Positions 1-9,599 are shown, counted from the first letter of the stretch. The stretch: 64,000 nucleotides of DNA from Nemertoderma westbladi (GCA_032718475.1 JAUCBJ010001794.1:51090-115089), one strand, 5' to 3'. Program-made: numbers and translations. The notes: a model not told the origin generated them from the letters alone.

Positions 1-330
1 TCGGCTCGGCTCGGCTCGGCTCGGCTCGGCTCGGCTCGGCTCGGCTCGGCTCGGCTCGGCTCGGCTCGGCTCGGCTCGGCTCGGCTCGGCTCGGCTCGGC
101 CTGGCTCGGCTCGGCTCGGCTCGGCTCGGCTCGGCTCGGCTCGGCTCGGCTCGGCTCGGCTCGGCTCGGCTCGGCTCGGCTCGGCTCGGCTCGGCTCGGC
201 TCGGCTCGGCTCGGCTCGGCCTGGCTCGGCTCGGCTCGGCTCGGCTCGGCTCGGCTCGGCTCGGCTTGGCCTGGCTCGGCTCGGCTAGGCTCGGCTCGGC
301 ACAGCTCGGCTCGGCTCGGCTTGGCTCGGT
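1..330. repeat. (GGCTC)n pentanucleotide satellite, right end of an array
   Basis: Nearly perfect 5-bp repeat, cut by the window start, with a few variant units (CTGGC near 100 and 220, ACAGC near 300). It gives one CpG per 5 bp. No frame on either strand contains a stop, so it produces long artificial open frames reading SARLG or AEPSR. The edge sequence GGTCTGAGTCGACTCCCC that follows recurs after the other pure arrays. Confidence 0.97.
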
Positions 331-340
331 CTGAGTCGAC

Positions 341-485
341 TCCCCGTGCTGCTCGAAGGGCGCAAATACATATATCGAAGGGTCAAAGCAAAACTCACGT
401 GCTGCTCGAAGGGACAAAGTCAAACATTGTGTCTATTATTTGATCATCTCACGTGCTGCTAGAAGGGCGCAACTACATATAACGA
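341..485 (+). repeat. CACGTG tandem repeat (C-array), short copy
   Basis: Units of alternating 53 and 55 bp beginning CGTGCTGCTCGAAGGG. This copy has about 2.7 units. It follows the satellite directly, as in every S unit. The last unit reads CTGCTAGAAGG instead of CTGCTCGAAGG, a variant shared by the last units of the other pure-satellite S units. Confidence 0.9.
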
Positions 486-1095
486 AACAAGCCCCTGTCT
501 TGTATTTTAATTATATCAGAAATCGTTGCCTTCAGTACAAATATCTAAAAATTCATTCACCTGAAGTATGGGTAACATTATAAATTCGTTTTTCGCACAG
601 TAGAGTTAACTAAGCAAATACCCTCCAGGTTGACTGAATGGTTTTATTAATGTTTGCCATGCATAATGTACTATATTTGGGTCCCATGACCCACCCCATT
701 GAACAGCTTTGCTTACATCTGATAGAGAGTAATCCCAAATTAACTTCTCTCTACGAAAATTATTTTAATTAAATACATACAACATAGCAGTCAACTCTGC
801 TATCAACAGTACACAATAACTAAAATGGCATTCAGCTTACCAGCTATTCGCATTAAGCTAATAGATATTCGATTTCATTGGATTCAGTGAGTGTGTGAGG
901 GCTATTGGGAGAGCAATCAGCTTATGATGTAATACATTAGAATCCCACAGCTTTTGTTTGCTTACTGTCTGAGTTGTAGAGTGAGGATAATACTTGGCAG
1001 AGAAAGCATTTCCTTGTTAGGTGGCCATTCCTATTGTAATATCATTACTAGGCTATCTCTATTCATTTTTCATGAGTGCCAGCTGGTGTTTTTAT
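486..1095 (+). repeat. S-unit distal block (type copy)
   Basis: About 610 bp between the C-array and HC1, with no gene seen. It holds two small hairpins: ACAAG-(7 nt)-CTTGT near 488-504 and TGGGTC-CCAT-GACCCA at 678-693. Its 3' part (from ~960) is related to the 3' part of A spacers (CTTCCTTGTTAGGTGGC, CCTATAGAATAGCA), so S and A units share an ancestor. It ends CCAGCTGGTGTTTTTATCATTG at the core. A 112-codon frame begins at 954 and runs into the core; it is not credible as a gene because other copies break it. Confidence 0.85.
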
Positions 1096-1335
1096 CATTG
1101 CGCCTATGGCGTTTTTTCGTTTATGTCTATTTTTCGAGCCCACGGCTCATGGACGAAATAGCGGAACATACAAGGGACCTTAGAATCGCCGTATCTAGCC
1201 GCCGTGAAAATTTCATCAAAATCGTTAGAGTAGTTTTGGCTGTAGATCAGTCAGCCAGCCAGCCAGCCAGTCTCGAGCAATTCTTACAGTAATGAACCTC
1301 TCGGTTCCTAACTAGAGACGGCGTCAAGACGCCGT
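1096..1335 (+). repeat. Hairpin core HC1 (type copy; alpha, H1a, H2a)
   Basis: Order of parts: stem CGCC-TAT-GGCG (1101-1111) with T6 (1112-1117); stem GAGCC-CAC-GGCTC (1136-1148); GCGG-(7 nt)-CCGC; a block with AAAATTTCATCAAAATCGTT; six CAGY units (1248-1271); TTCTTACAGTAAT; H1a GAACC-TCTC-GGTTC (1294-1307); H2a ACGGCGTCAAGACGCCGT (1318-1335). The middle plus tetramer array resembles 3' ends of RTE-like non-LTR retroposons, which often end in a short tandem repeat. That likeness is from memory, and here more conserved sequence follows the tetramers. Function unknown; could be a retroposon relic or a structured RNA or DNA element. Confidence 0.9.
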
Positions 1336-2569
1336 TAAGCAAGTCGGAAGTCGTCAATCAAAGGTAAGTTCCCTCAACAATGTTTACCTTTGTTCAGAAG
1401 GGAAGTGTTATTTATCTATGGTCAGAGAGAGATCCCACTCTGTAATTTGGCAATTGCTCAAATCCATTCAGCTGAATGACTCAGTAGAGTAAACTAAAGT
1501 AAATTCCCTCAGCCTCAACAATGTTTGCCTATGGTGTGAAGGGAATCTGACAGAGAATAATCTTAGCCACTAAATGTCATTCACCTAACAAAACATTTTG
1601 AATGCCACAGTGATTAACCCAATACAGATAATAAGCAGTTATTTTTATATTTCAAACTATAATGTTAGTGTAAGCCTTACAGAGTATCAGTATGAGGCTG
1701 AGTAAACATTCCGCCTTATAAGCATACAGCCTCCACAGTATTAATGTTGGCCAAAAGATTTAAAAATAAAATACAGTGCAATAGTACTCTGTAACCTACA
1801 GTCATTCAGCTTGCACTAAATATCAATCACCTATAAAACATTTAAACATTTTGAATGCCACAGTGTGTAACCTGATACAGATAATAAGCAGTGATTTTTA
1901 TGTTTTAAACTATAACGTTAGTGTTAGCCTTACAGTGTATCAGTATGAAGCTGAGTAAACATTCGCCTTACAAGCATACAACCTCCAAAGTATTAATGTT
2001 GGACGAAAGATTTAAAAATAAAATACAGTGCAGTAGTACTCTGTAACTAACAGTCATTCAGCTTGCACTAAATGTCAATCACCTATAAAACATTTTGAAT
2101 GTCACAGTGATTATTAACCCAATACAGATAATAAGAAGTGATTTTTATATTTCAAACTATAATGTTAGTCTTAGCCTTACAGAGTATCAGTATAAGGCTG
2201 AGTAAACATTCCACCTTATAAGCATACAGCCTCCACAGTATTAATGTTGGCATAATGTAGCCGATACACTGTATACCTAATAGTCATTCAGCAGGGGAAA
2301 GAGTTATTCAGCTGAGGCGGTAATAGATTGCAAACTAAACCAACCAGTTGGCAGCCTCATCGATTTATACTAAGCCTGTGTAGAACCACAAACTAAATCA
2401 ACCAGTTAATATTTGCTTTGACAGAGAGTGCAGGGCCTAAACAAACAGTATGGGTGTACTGAGTACAATAATCTTGGCAACCTCATCGATTTATACTAAG
2501 CCTTGTGTAGAAATCCATTACATAAGCCATTTTTCAGCAGGACACCAGCTGTCATTGGTGTTATTTTAC
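1336..2569 (+). repeat. Spacer A1 (long form, 1,234 bp)
   Basis: Starts TTAAGCAAGTCGGAAGTC after H2a. Contains the palindrome ATTCAGCTGAAT (1466-1477), three tandem ~250-bp sub-repeats where the common A form has one, and the 13-bp inverted repeat TGTACT-G-AGTACA (2455-2467) 115 bp before HC2. No gene seen. Visually identical to 6,547-7,780. Confidence 0.9.
1561..2260 (+). repeat. Three ~250-bp tandem sub-repeats inside spacer A1
   Basis: The phrase GAATGCCACAGTG or GAATGTCACAGTG recurs near 1600, 1853 and 2098, each followed by AATACAGATAATAAG or GATACAGATAATAAG, TCAAACTATAAYGTTAG and the CCTTAYAAGCATAC phrase. Spacing is about 252 and 246 bp. Confidence 0.8.
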
Positions 2570-2791
2570 CATTGCGCCTATGGCGTTTTTTCGTTTATGT
2601 CTATTTTTCGAGCCCAGAGGCTATGGACGGAGTAGCCGATCATGCCAGGGACCTTAGAATCGCGGTATCTAGATGCTGTGAAAATTTCATCAAAATCGTT
2701 AGAGCAGTTTTGGCTGTAGATCAGTCAGTCAGCCAGTCAGTCAGCCAGTCAATCAGCAAACAATTCTTACAGTAATCAAGTCTAACGACTT
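2570..2791 (+). repeat. Hairpin core HC2 (beta, H1b, H2 deleted)
   Basis: Beta version: AGCC-CAGA-GGCT stem and GGAGTAGCCGATCATGCC. H1b AAGTC-TAAC-GACTT is at 2778-2791. Directly after CTTGCTAA the sequence jumps into the middle of a B spacer (TAAAATACTGCAAC), so H2 and the first ~430 bp of B are missing. Confidence 0.88.
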
Positions 2792-3523
2792 GCTAATAAA
2801 ATACTGCAACTTTTTTGAAATTTGTAAAATTATAGAACTAGAAAAAATTAAATTTTGAACGGCGCTGTTTGGGGTTTCGAAACATGGATAGGCTGAAAGA
2901 GGACATCGAATTAAGTTGAAAAATAAAAACCCCATCAAATTTGGACAAAGCGTTCCGGAGATATAGCGGATCGAAAAAAATTGACCCCCCCCCCCCCCCC
3001 CCCCCCAGTCGCCAAAAATTTACAGTAATTTCAAATTTTGCAAAAAAAATTTTTTGCGTTATTTTTGATGGCGAATCGATTGGCAGTACTGGCTACGAAA
3101 AAATTTTTTTGAAATTTTTGGTCAGAAAAAAACATGGAAAAAGTATCTTTTTAAAAAGATTTGATGTCTTTGCCTATGGTCAGAGAATGATCCAAATCTG
3201 TAACTTGGCAATCGCTCAAATCCATTCAGCTGAATAGCACAGTAGAGTAAACTAAAGTAAATTCCCTATACAATGTTCTGAAGGGGAGACTGACAGAGAG
3301 TAATCCAACAATAAAACATTTTGCAATAATGTTGGCATTAATGTAGCCACCAACCAGTTAATATTTGTTTTGACAGAGAGTGGTAGGGCCTAAACAAACA
3401 GTATGGGTGTACTAAATATAATAATCTTGGCAACCTCATCGATTTATTACTAAGCCTTGTGTAGAAAAGCATTACATAAGCCATTTTTCATCAGGACACC
3501 AGCTGTCATGGGTGTTATTTTAC
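2792..3523 (+). repeat. Spacer B1, 5'-truncated
   Basis: Equivalent to the last ~730 bp of spacer B. Holds the longest poly-C tract of the window (about 22 C, 2,985-3,006). The junction shares TAA between the two partners, which suits a short-homology deletion. No gene seen; frames here are broken by poly-C length in other copies. Confidence 0.85.
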
Positions 3524-3828
3524 CATTGCGCCTATGGCGTTTTTTTCGTTTATCTCTATTTTTCGAGCCCAGAGGCTATGGACGGAGTAGCCGATCATGC
3601 CAGGGACCTTAGAATCGTGGTATCTAGATGCTGTGAAAATTTCATCAAAATCGTTAGTGGCTAGGCTAGGCTAGTGAGATTTTATCAAAATCGTTAGAGT
3701 AGTTTTGGCTGTAGGTCAGTCAGTCAGTCAGTCAGTCAATCAATCAATCAGTCAGCCAGCCAGCCACGAGCAATTCTTACAGTAATGAACCTCTCGGTTC
3801 CTAACTAGTGACGACGTCAAGACGCCGT
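3524..3828 (+). repeat. Hairpin core HC3 (beta, H1a, H2a variant), chimeric
   Basis: Contains an extra ~50 bp: after AAAATCGTTAG comes TGGCTAGGCTAGGCTAGTGAGATT, related to the B-spacer phrase AAACTAGGCTAGTGAGATT, and then the core text TCAAAATCGTTAG is repeated. The tetramer array includes CAAT units. H2a reads ACGACGTCAAGACGCCGT, one A-C mismatch in the stem. Confidence 0.85.
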
Positions 3829-4791
3829 TAAGCAAGTTGGAAGTCATCAATCAAATGTAAATTCCATCAACAATGTTTGGCTATGGTCTGAAGGAAAGTG
3901 TTATTTACCTATGGTCAGAGAGAGAGATTCCACTCTGTAACTTGGCAATTACTCAATTCCATTCACCTGAATGGCACAGTAGAGTAAACTAAAGTAAATT
4001 CCCTCAACAATGTTTGCCTTTGTTCTGAAGGGAAGCCAGTAAATGCCATTCACCTATAAAACATTGTTAATGCCTCAGTGTATAACCTGATACAGATATT
4101 AAGCATTAATTTTTATTCTTCAAACTATAATATTAGCCTATGGAGAATCATATTATGTGGCTGATTAAACATACATTTTTATAAACATACAGTCTCCACA
4201 GTATCAATGTTGGCATTAATGTAGCCAATACACTGTGTACCTAACAGTCATTCTGCAGGGGGAAGGGTTATTCAGCTGAGGCAGTAATAGATCGCAAACT
4301 AAACCAAGGAGTTGGCAGCCTCATCGATTTATACTAAGCCTGTGTAGAACCATAAACGCAGTGATTTTTATATTTCAAACTATAATGTTAGTCTTAGCCT
4401 TACAGAGTATCAGTATATGGCTGAGTAAACATTCCACCTTATAAGAATACAGCCTCCACAGTATTAATGTTGGCATTAATGTAGCCAATACACTGTACCT
4501 AACAGTCATTCAGCAGGGGGATGAGTTATTCAGCTGAGGCGGTAATAGATTGCAAACTAAACCAACGAGGTGGCAGCCTCATCGATTTATATTAAGCCTG
4601 TGTAGAACCACAAACTAAATCAACCAGTTAATGTTTGCTTTTACAGAGAGTGCAGGGCCTAAACAAACAGTATGGTTGTACTAAGTACAATACTCTTGGC
4701 AACCTCATCGATTTATACTAAGCCTTGTGTAGAAATGCATTACATAAGACATTTTTCATCAGGACACCAGCTGTCATGGGTGTTATTTTAC
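3829..4791 (+). repeat. Spacer A2 (963 bp variant)
   Basis: An A spacer with its own rearrangement: the CATCGATTTATACTAAGCCTGTGTAGAACC segment appears twice (near 4,320 and 4,578), around a repeat of the ATATTTCAAACTATAATG block. No gene seen. Confidence 0.8.
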
Positions 4792-5045
4792 CATTGCGCC
4801 TATGGCGTTTTTTCGTTTATCTCTATTTTTCGAGCCCAGAGGCTATGGACGGAGTAGCCGATCATGCCAGGGACCTTAGAATCGCGGTATCTAGATGCTG
4901 TGAAAATTTCATCAAAATCGTTAGAGCAGTTTTGGCTGAAGATCAGTCAGTCAGCCAGCCGGCCAGTCAGCCAGCCAGTCAGTCAACAATTCTTACAGTA
5001 ATCAAGTCTAACGACTTGCTAACTAGTGACGGGCCTAGCGGCCCG
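4792..5045 (+). repeat. Hairpin core HC4 (beta, H1b, H2b; type copy for H1b and H2b)
   Basis: H1b AAGTC-TAAC-GACTT at 5004-5017; with the flanking C and G the stem is 6 bp. H2b CGGGCC-TAGC-GGCCCG at 5030-5045. About ten tetramer units, one mutated to CGGC. Followed by ATAAGGAACCGACTTTTTATTT, the constant start of B and S spacers. Confidence 0.9.
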
Positions 5046-6306
5046 ATAAGGAACCGACTTTTTATTTTAAATAAGAGACAACGAGAATTAGTATAGAACT
5101 AATAATTATATAAAAATACAATCATATTATATACAATAATTATTAATAAATTCGATCTATTATTAGTTGCTCAATTCTAGAACAAAATCGACCTGCAACT
5201 AGTGAAGACCTCGTTTTGGAATTTCGAAACCACGCTGGTGCGATGCGCGATATCGTGTTTAGTTAATAAATTGAAAACTCCATCAATTCATGTGCAACCA
5301 GTAATAAGAAATCGCGATAAATGTAATTTAATAAAAATTATTCTAGAAAAATTTTCCTCAAAAAGTATGAAGTCTTGGCGTTGGTGACGCGAAACTAGGC
5401 TAGTGAGATTCAGGATATTGCGTTTAATATAAAAATCGAAAACGCTATCGAATTCCGTAAAGGCGTTAATAAAATACTGCAACTTTTTTGAAATTTGTAA
5501 AATTCTAGAACTAGAAAAAATTAAATTTTGAACGGCGCTGTTTGGGGTTTGGAAACATGGATAGGCTGAAAGAGGACATCGAATTAAGTTGAAAAATGAA
5601 AACCCCATCGAATTTGGACAAAGCGTTTCCGGAGTTATAGCGGATCGAAAAAAATTGACCCCCCCCCCCCCCCCCCAGTCGCCAAAAATTTACAGTAATT
5701 TAAAATTTTGCAAAAAAAATTTTTTGCGTTATTTTTGATGGCGAATCGATTGGCAGTACTGGCTACGAAAAATTTTTTTTTTAAATTTTTGGTCAGAAAA
5801 AAAAACATGGAAAAAGTATATTTTTAAAAAGATTTGATGTCTTTGCCTATGGTCAGAGAATGATCCAACTCTGTAACTTGGCAATCGCTCAAATCCATTC
5901 AGCTGAATGGCACAGTAGAGTAAACTAAAGTAAAATCCCTATACAATGTTCCGAAGGGGAGACTGACAGAGAGTAATCCAACAATAAAACATTTTGCAAT
6001 AATGTTGGCATTAATGTAGCCAACTCACTGTGTACGTAACAGTCATTCAGCTTACATTAGCAGAGTGAGATATTCCCATAGATTGCATTAGGAAGAGTAA
6101 TTCAGCTGAGGCGATATTAGATTTCAAACTAAACCAACCAGTTAATATTTGCTTTGACAGAGTGTCCTAGGGCCTAAACAAACAGTATGGGTGTACTAAG
6201 TACAATAATCTTGGCAACCTCATCGATTTATACTAAGCCTTGTGTAGAAATCCATTACATAAGCCATTTTTCATCATGACACCAGCTGTTATTGGTGTTA
6301 TTTTAC
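5046..6306 (+). repeat. Spacer B2 (type copy, 1,261 bp)
   Basis: Starts ATAAGGAACCGACTTTTTATTT, then GAGACAACGAGAATTAG. An inverted repeat AACTAATAAT (5097-5106) / ATTATTAGTT (5159-5168) could form a stem. Poly-C tract of 18 at 5,659-5,676, then A/T-rich runs. The 3' third shares TTGGCAAT and ATTCAGCTGAAT with A spacers and has TGTACT-A-AGTACA (6192-6204) 115 bp before HC5. A 106-codon minus frame (5,288-5,608) is not convincing: no recognised motif, and its extent changes between copies. Confidence 0.88.
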
Positions 6307-6546
6307 CATTGCGCCTATGGCGTTTTTTCGTTTATGTCTATTTTTCGAGCCCAGAGGCTATGGACGGAGTAGCCGATCATGCCAGGGACCTTAGAATCGC
6401 GGTATCTAGATGCTGTGAAAATTTCATCAAAATCGTTAGAGCAGTTTTGGCTGTAGATCAGTCAGTCAGCCAGTCAATCAGCAAACAATTCTTACAGTAA
6501 TAATGAACCTCTCGGTTCCTAACTAGAGACGGCGTCAAGACGCCGT
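6307..6546 (+). repeat. Hairpin core HC5 (beta, H1a, H2a)
   Basis: One of two beta cores with H1a, so a recombinant type. An extra TAA precedes H1a (CAGTAATAATGAACC). Its right side begins the 1.5-kb segment shared with 1,291-2,796. Confidence 0.9.
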
Positions 6547-7780
6547 TAAGCAAGTCGGAAGTCGTCAATCAAAGGTAAGTTCCCTCAACAATGTTTACCT
6601 TTGTTCAGAAGGGAAGTGTTATTTATCTATGGTCAGAGAGAGATCCCACTCTGTAATTTGGCAATTGCTCAAATCCATTCAGCTGAATGACTCAGTAGAG
6701 TAAACTAAAGTAAATTCCCTCAGCCTCAACAATGTTTGCCTATGGTGTGAAGGGAATCTGACAGAGAATAATCTTAGCCACTAAATGTCATTCACCTAAC
6801 AAAACATTTTGAATGCCACAGTGATTAACCCAATACAGATAATAAGCAGTTATTTTTATATTTCAAACTATAATGTTAGTGTAAGCCTTACAGAGTATCA
6901 GTATGAGGCTGAGTAAACATTCCGCCTTATAAGCATACAGCCTCCACAGTATTAATGTTGGCCAAAAGATTTAAAAATAAAATACAGTGCAATAGTACTC
7001 TGTAACCTACAGTCATTCAGCTTGCACTAAATATCAATCACCTATAAAACATTTAAACATTTTGAATGCCACAGTGTGTAACCTGATACAGATAATAAGC
7101 AGTGATTTTTATGTTTTAAACTATAACGTTAGTGTTAGCCTTACAGTGTATCAGTATGAAGCTGAGTAAACATTCGCCTTACAAGCATACAACCTCCAAA
7201 GTATTAATGTTGGACGAAAGATTTAAAAATAAAATACAGTGCAGTAGTACTCTGTAACTAACAGTCATTCAGCTTGCACTAAATGTCAATCACCTATAAA
7301 ACATTTTGAATGTCACAGTGATTATTAACCCAATACAGATAATAAGAAGTGATTTTTATATTTCAAACTATAATGTTAGTCTTAGCCTTACAGAGTATCA
7401 GTATAAGGCTGAGTAAACATTCCACCTTATAAGCATACAGCCTCCACAGTATTAATGTTGGCATAATGTAGCCGATACACTGTATACCTAATAGTCATTC
7501 AGCAGGGGAAAGAGTTATTCAGCTGAGGCGGTAATAGATTGCAAACTAAACCAACCAGTTGGCAGCCTCATCGATTTATACTAAGCCTGTGTAGAACCAC
7601 AAACTAAATCAACCAGTTAATATTTGCTTTGACAGAGAGTGCAGGGCCTAAACAAACAGTATGGGTGTACTGAGTACAATAATCTTGGCAACCTCATCGA
7701 TTTATACTAAGCCTTGTGTAGAAATCCATTACATAAGCCATTTTTCAGCAGGACACCAGCTGTCATTGGTGTTATTTTAC
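6547..7780 (+). repeat. Spacer A3 (long form, duplicate of A1)
   Basis: Same length (1,234 bp) and same three sub-repeats as 1,336-2,569, offset 5,211 bp. I saw no difference between the two copies. Confidence 0.9.
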
Positions 7781-8030
7781 CATTGCGCTTATGGCGTTTT
7801 TTCGTTTATGTCTATTTTTCGAGCCCAGAGGCTATGGACGGAGTAGCCAATCATGCCAGGGACCTTAGAATCGCGGTATCTAGATGCTGTGAAAATTTCA
7901 TCAAAATCGTTAGAGCAGTTTTGGCTGTAGATCAGTCAGTCAGCCAGTCAGTCAGCCAGTCAATCAGCAAACAATTCTTACAGTAATCAAGTCTAACGAC
8001 TTGCTAACTAGTGACGGGCCTAGCGGCCCG
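7781..8030 (+). repeat. Hairpin core HC6 (beta, H1b, H2b)
   Basis: First stem reads CGCT-TAT-GGCG; the change gives a G-U pair in plus-strand RNA, so the stem is still possible. One other difference from HC2 is AGCCAATC for AGCCGATC. Unlike HC2 it keeps H2b. Confidence 0.9.
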
Positions 8031-9285
8031 ATAAGGAACCGACTTTTTATTTCAAATAAAAGAGACAACGAGAATTATTATAGAACTAATAATTATGTAA
8101 AAATACAATCTTATTTCATACAATAATTATTAATAAATTCGATCTATTATTAGTTACTCAATTCTAGAACAAAATCGACCTGCAACTAGTGAAGACCTCG
8201 TTTTGGAATTTCGAAACCACGCTGGTGCGATGCGCGATATCGTGTTTAGTTAATAAATTGAAAACTCCATCAATTCAAGTGCAACCAGTAATAAGAAATC
8301 GCGATAAATGTAATTAAATAAAAATTATTCTAGAAAAATTTTCCTCAAAAAGTATGAAGTCTTGGCGTTGGTGACGCGAAACTAGGCTAGTGAGATTCAG
8401 GATATTGCGTTTAATATAAAAATCGAAAACGCTATCGAATTCCGTAAAGGGGTTAATAAAATACTGCAACTTTTTTGAAATTTGTAAAATTCTAGAACTG
8501 GAAAAAATTAATTTTTGAACGGCGCTGTTTGGGGTTTGGAAACATGGATAGGCTGAAAGAGGACATCAAATTAAGTTGAAAAATGAAAACCCCATCGAAT
8601 TTGGACAAAGCGTTCCGGAGTTATAGCGGATCGAAAAAAATTGACCCCCCCCCAGTCGCCAAAAATTTACAGTAATTTAAAATTTTGCAAAAAAAATTTT
8701 TTGCGTTATTTTTGATGGCGAATCGATTGGCAGTACTAGCTACGAAAAATTTTTTTTTGAAATTTTTGGTCAGAAAAAAAAACATGGAAAAAGTATATTT
8801 TTAAAAACATTTGATGTCTTTGCCTATGGTCAGAGAATGATCCAACTCTGTAACTTGGCAATCGCTCAAATCCATTCAGCTGAATGGCACAGTAGAGTAA
8901 ACTAAAGTAAGTTCCCTATACAATGTTCTGAAGGGGTGACTGACAGAGAGTAATCCAACAATAAAACATTTTGCAATAATGTTGGCATTAATGTAGCCAA
9001 CTCACTGTGTATGTAACAGTCATTCAGCTTACATTAGCAGAGTGAGATATTCCCATAGAATGCATTGGGAAGAGTAATTCAGCTGAGGCGATATTAGATT
9101 TCAAACTAAACCAACCAGTTAATAATGTTTGCTTTGACAGAGAGTGGTGGCCTATACAAACAGTATGGGTGTACTGAGTATAATAATCTTGGCAACCTCA
9201 TCGATTTATTACTAAGCCTTCCGTAGAAATGCATTACATAAGCCATTTTTCATCACAACACCAGCTGTTATTGGTGATATTTTGC
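8031..9285 (+). repeat. Spacer B3 (1,255 bp)
   Basis: Full B spacer with about 9 C at 8,645-8,653. The palindrome before the core is decayed (TGTACTGAGTATA). No gene seen. Confidence 0.88.
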
Positions 9286-9532
9286 CATTGCGCCAATGGC
9301 GTTTTTTCGTTTATGTCTATTTTTCGAGCCCACGGCTCATGGACGAAATAGCGGAACATACCAGGGACCTTAGAATCGCGGTATCTAGCCGCTGTGAAAA
9401 TTTCATCAAAATCGTTAGAGCAGTTTTGGCTGTAGATCAGCCAGCCAGTCAGTCAGCCAGCCAGTCAGTCAACAATTCTTACAGTAATCAAGTCTAACGA
9501 CTTGCTAACTAGAGACGGCGTCAAGACGCCGT
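9286..9532 (+). repeat. Hairpin core HC7 (alpha, H1b, H2a)
   Basis: First stem CGCC-AAT-GGCG, a loop-only change. An alpha core carrying H1b, so a recombinant. First member of a compact pair. Confidence 0.9.
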
Positions 9533-9599
9533 TAAGCAAGTCGGAAGTCATCAATCAAATGTAAATTCCATCAACAAGCTGTCATTGGTGTTATTTTAC
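9533..9599 (+). repeat. Spacer A4, cut to 67 bp
   Basis: Only the first ~40 bp of A (TTAAGCAAGTCGGAAGTC to CCATCAACAA) joined to the last ~25 bp before a core (GCTGTCATTGGTG). The same junction occurs at 12,439-12,505 and 12,773-12,839. Confidence 0.88.

Noticed and set aside
690-740. Hammerhead-ribozyme-like CTGAT...GAAA text in S distal blocks
   Set aside because: The catalytic core CTGATGA is not present (CTGATAG), and flanking stems do not form.
1112-1117. Bacterial-type intrinsic terminator at the first stem and T-run
   Set aside because: The context is eukaryotic and repeats the same motif 39 times with no genes to terminate; kept only as a structural observation.
1096-1293. A 60-130 codon frame through most cores (for example ending in CENFIKIVRVVLAVDQ and then SQPAS repeats)
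   Set aside because: Alpha and beta versions differ by some conservative changes (I/V, E/D, T/A), which made me look twice. But HC25 shifts the frame, HC32 destroys it, the T-run before it is 6 or 7 long, and the tetramer array puts the tail in different frames in different copies.
1294-1311. H1a followed by CTAA as a Helitron 3' end
   Set aside because: Helitron ends have the hairpin about 10 bp before CTRR and a 5' TC start; here the hairpin abuts CTAA, H1b copies read GCTAA, and conserved unit sequence continues.
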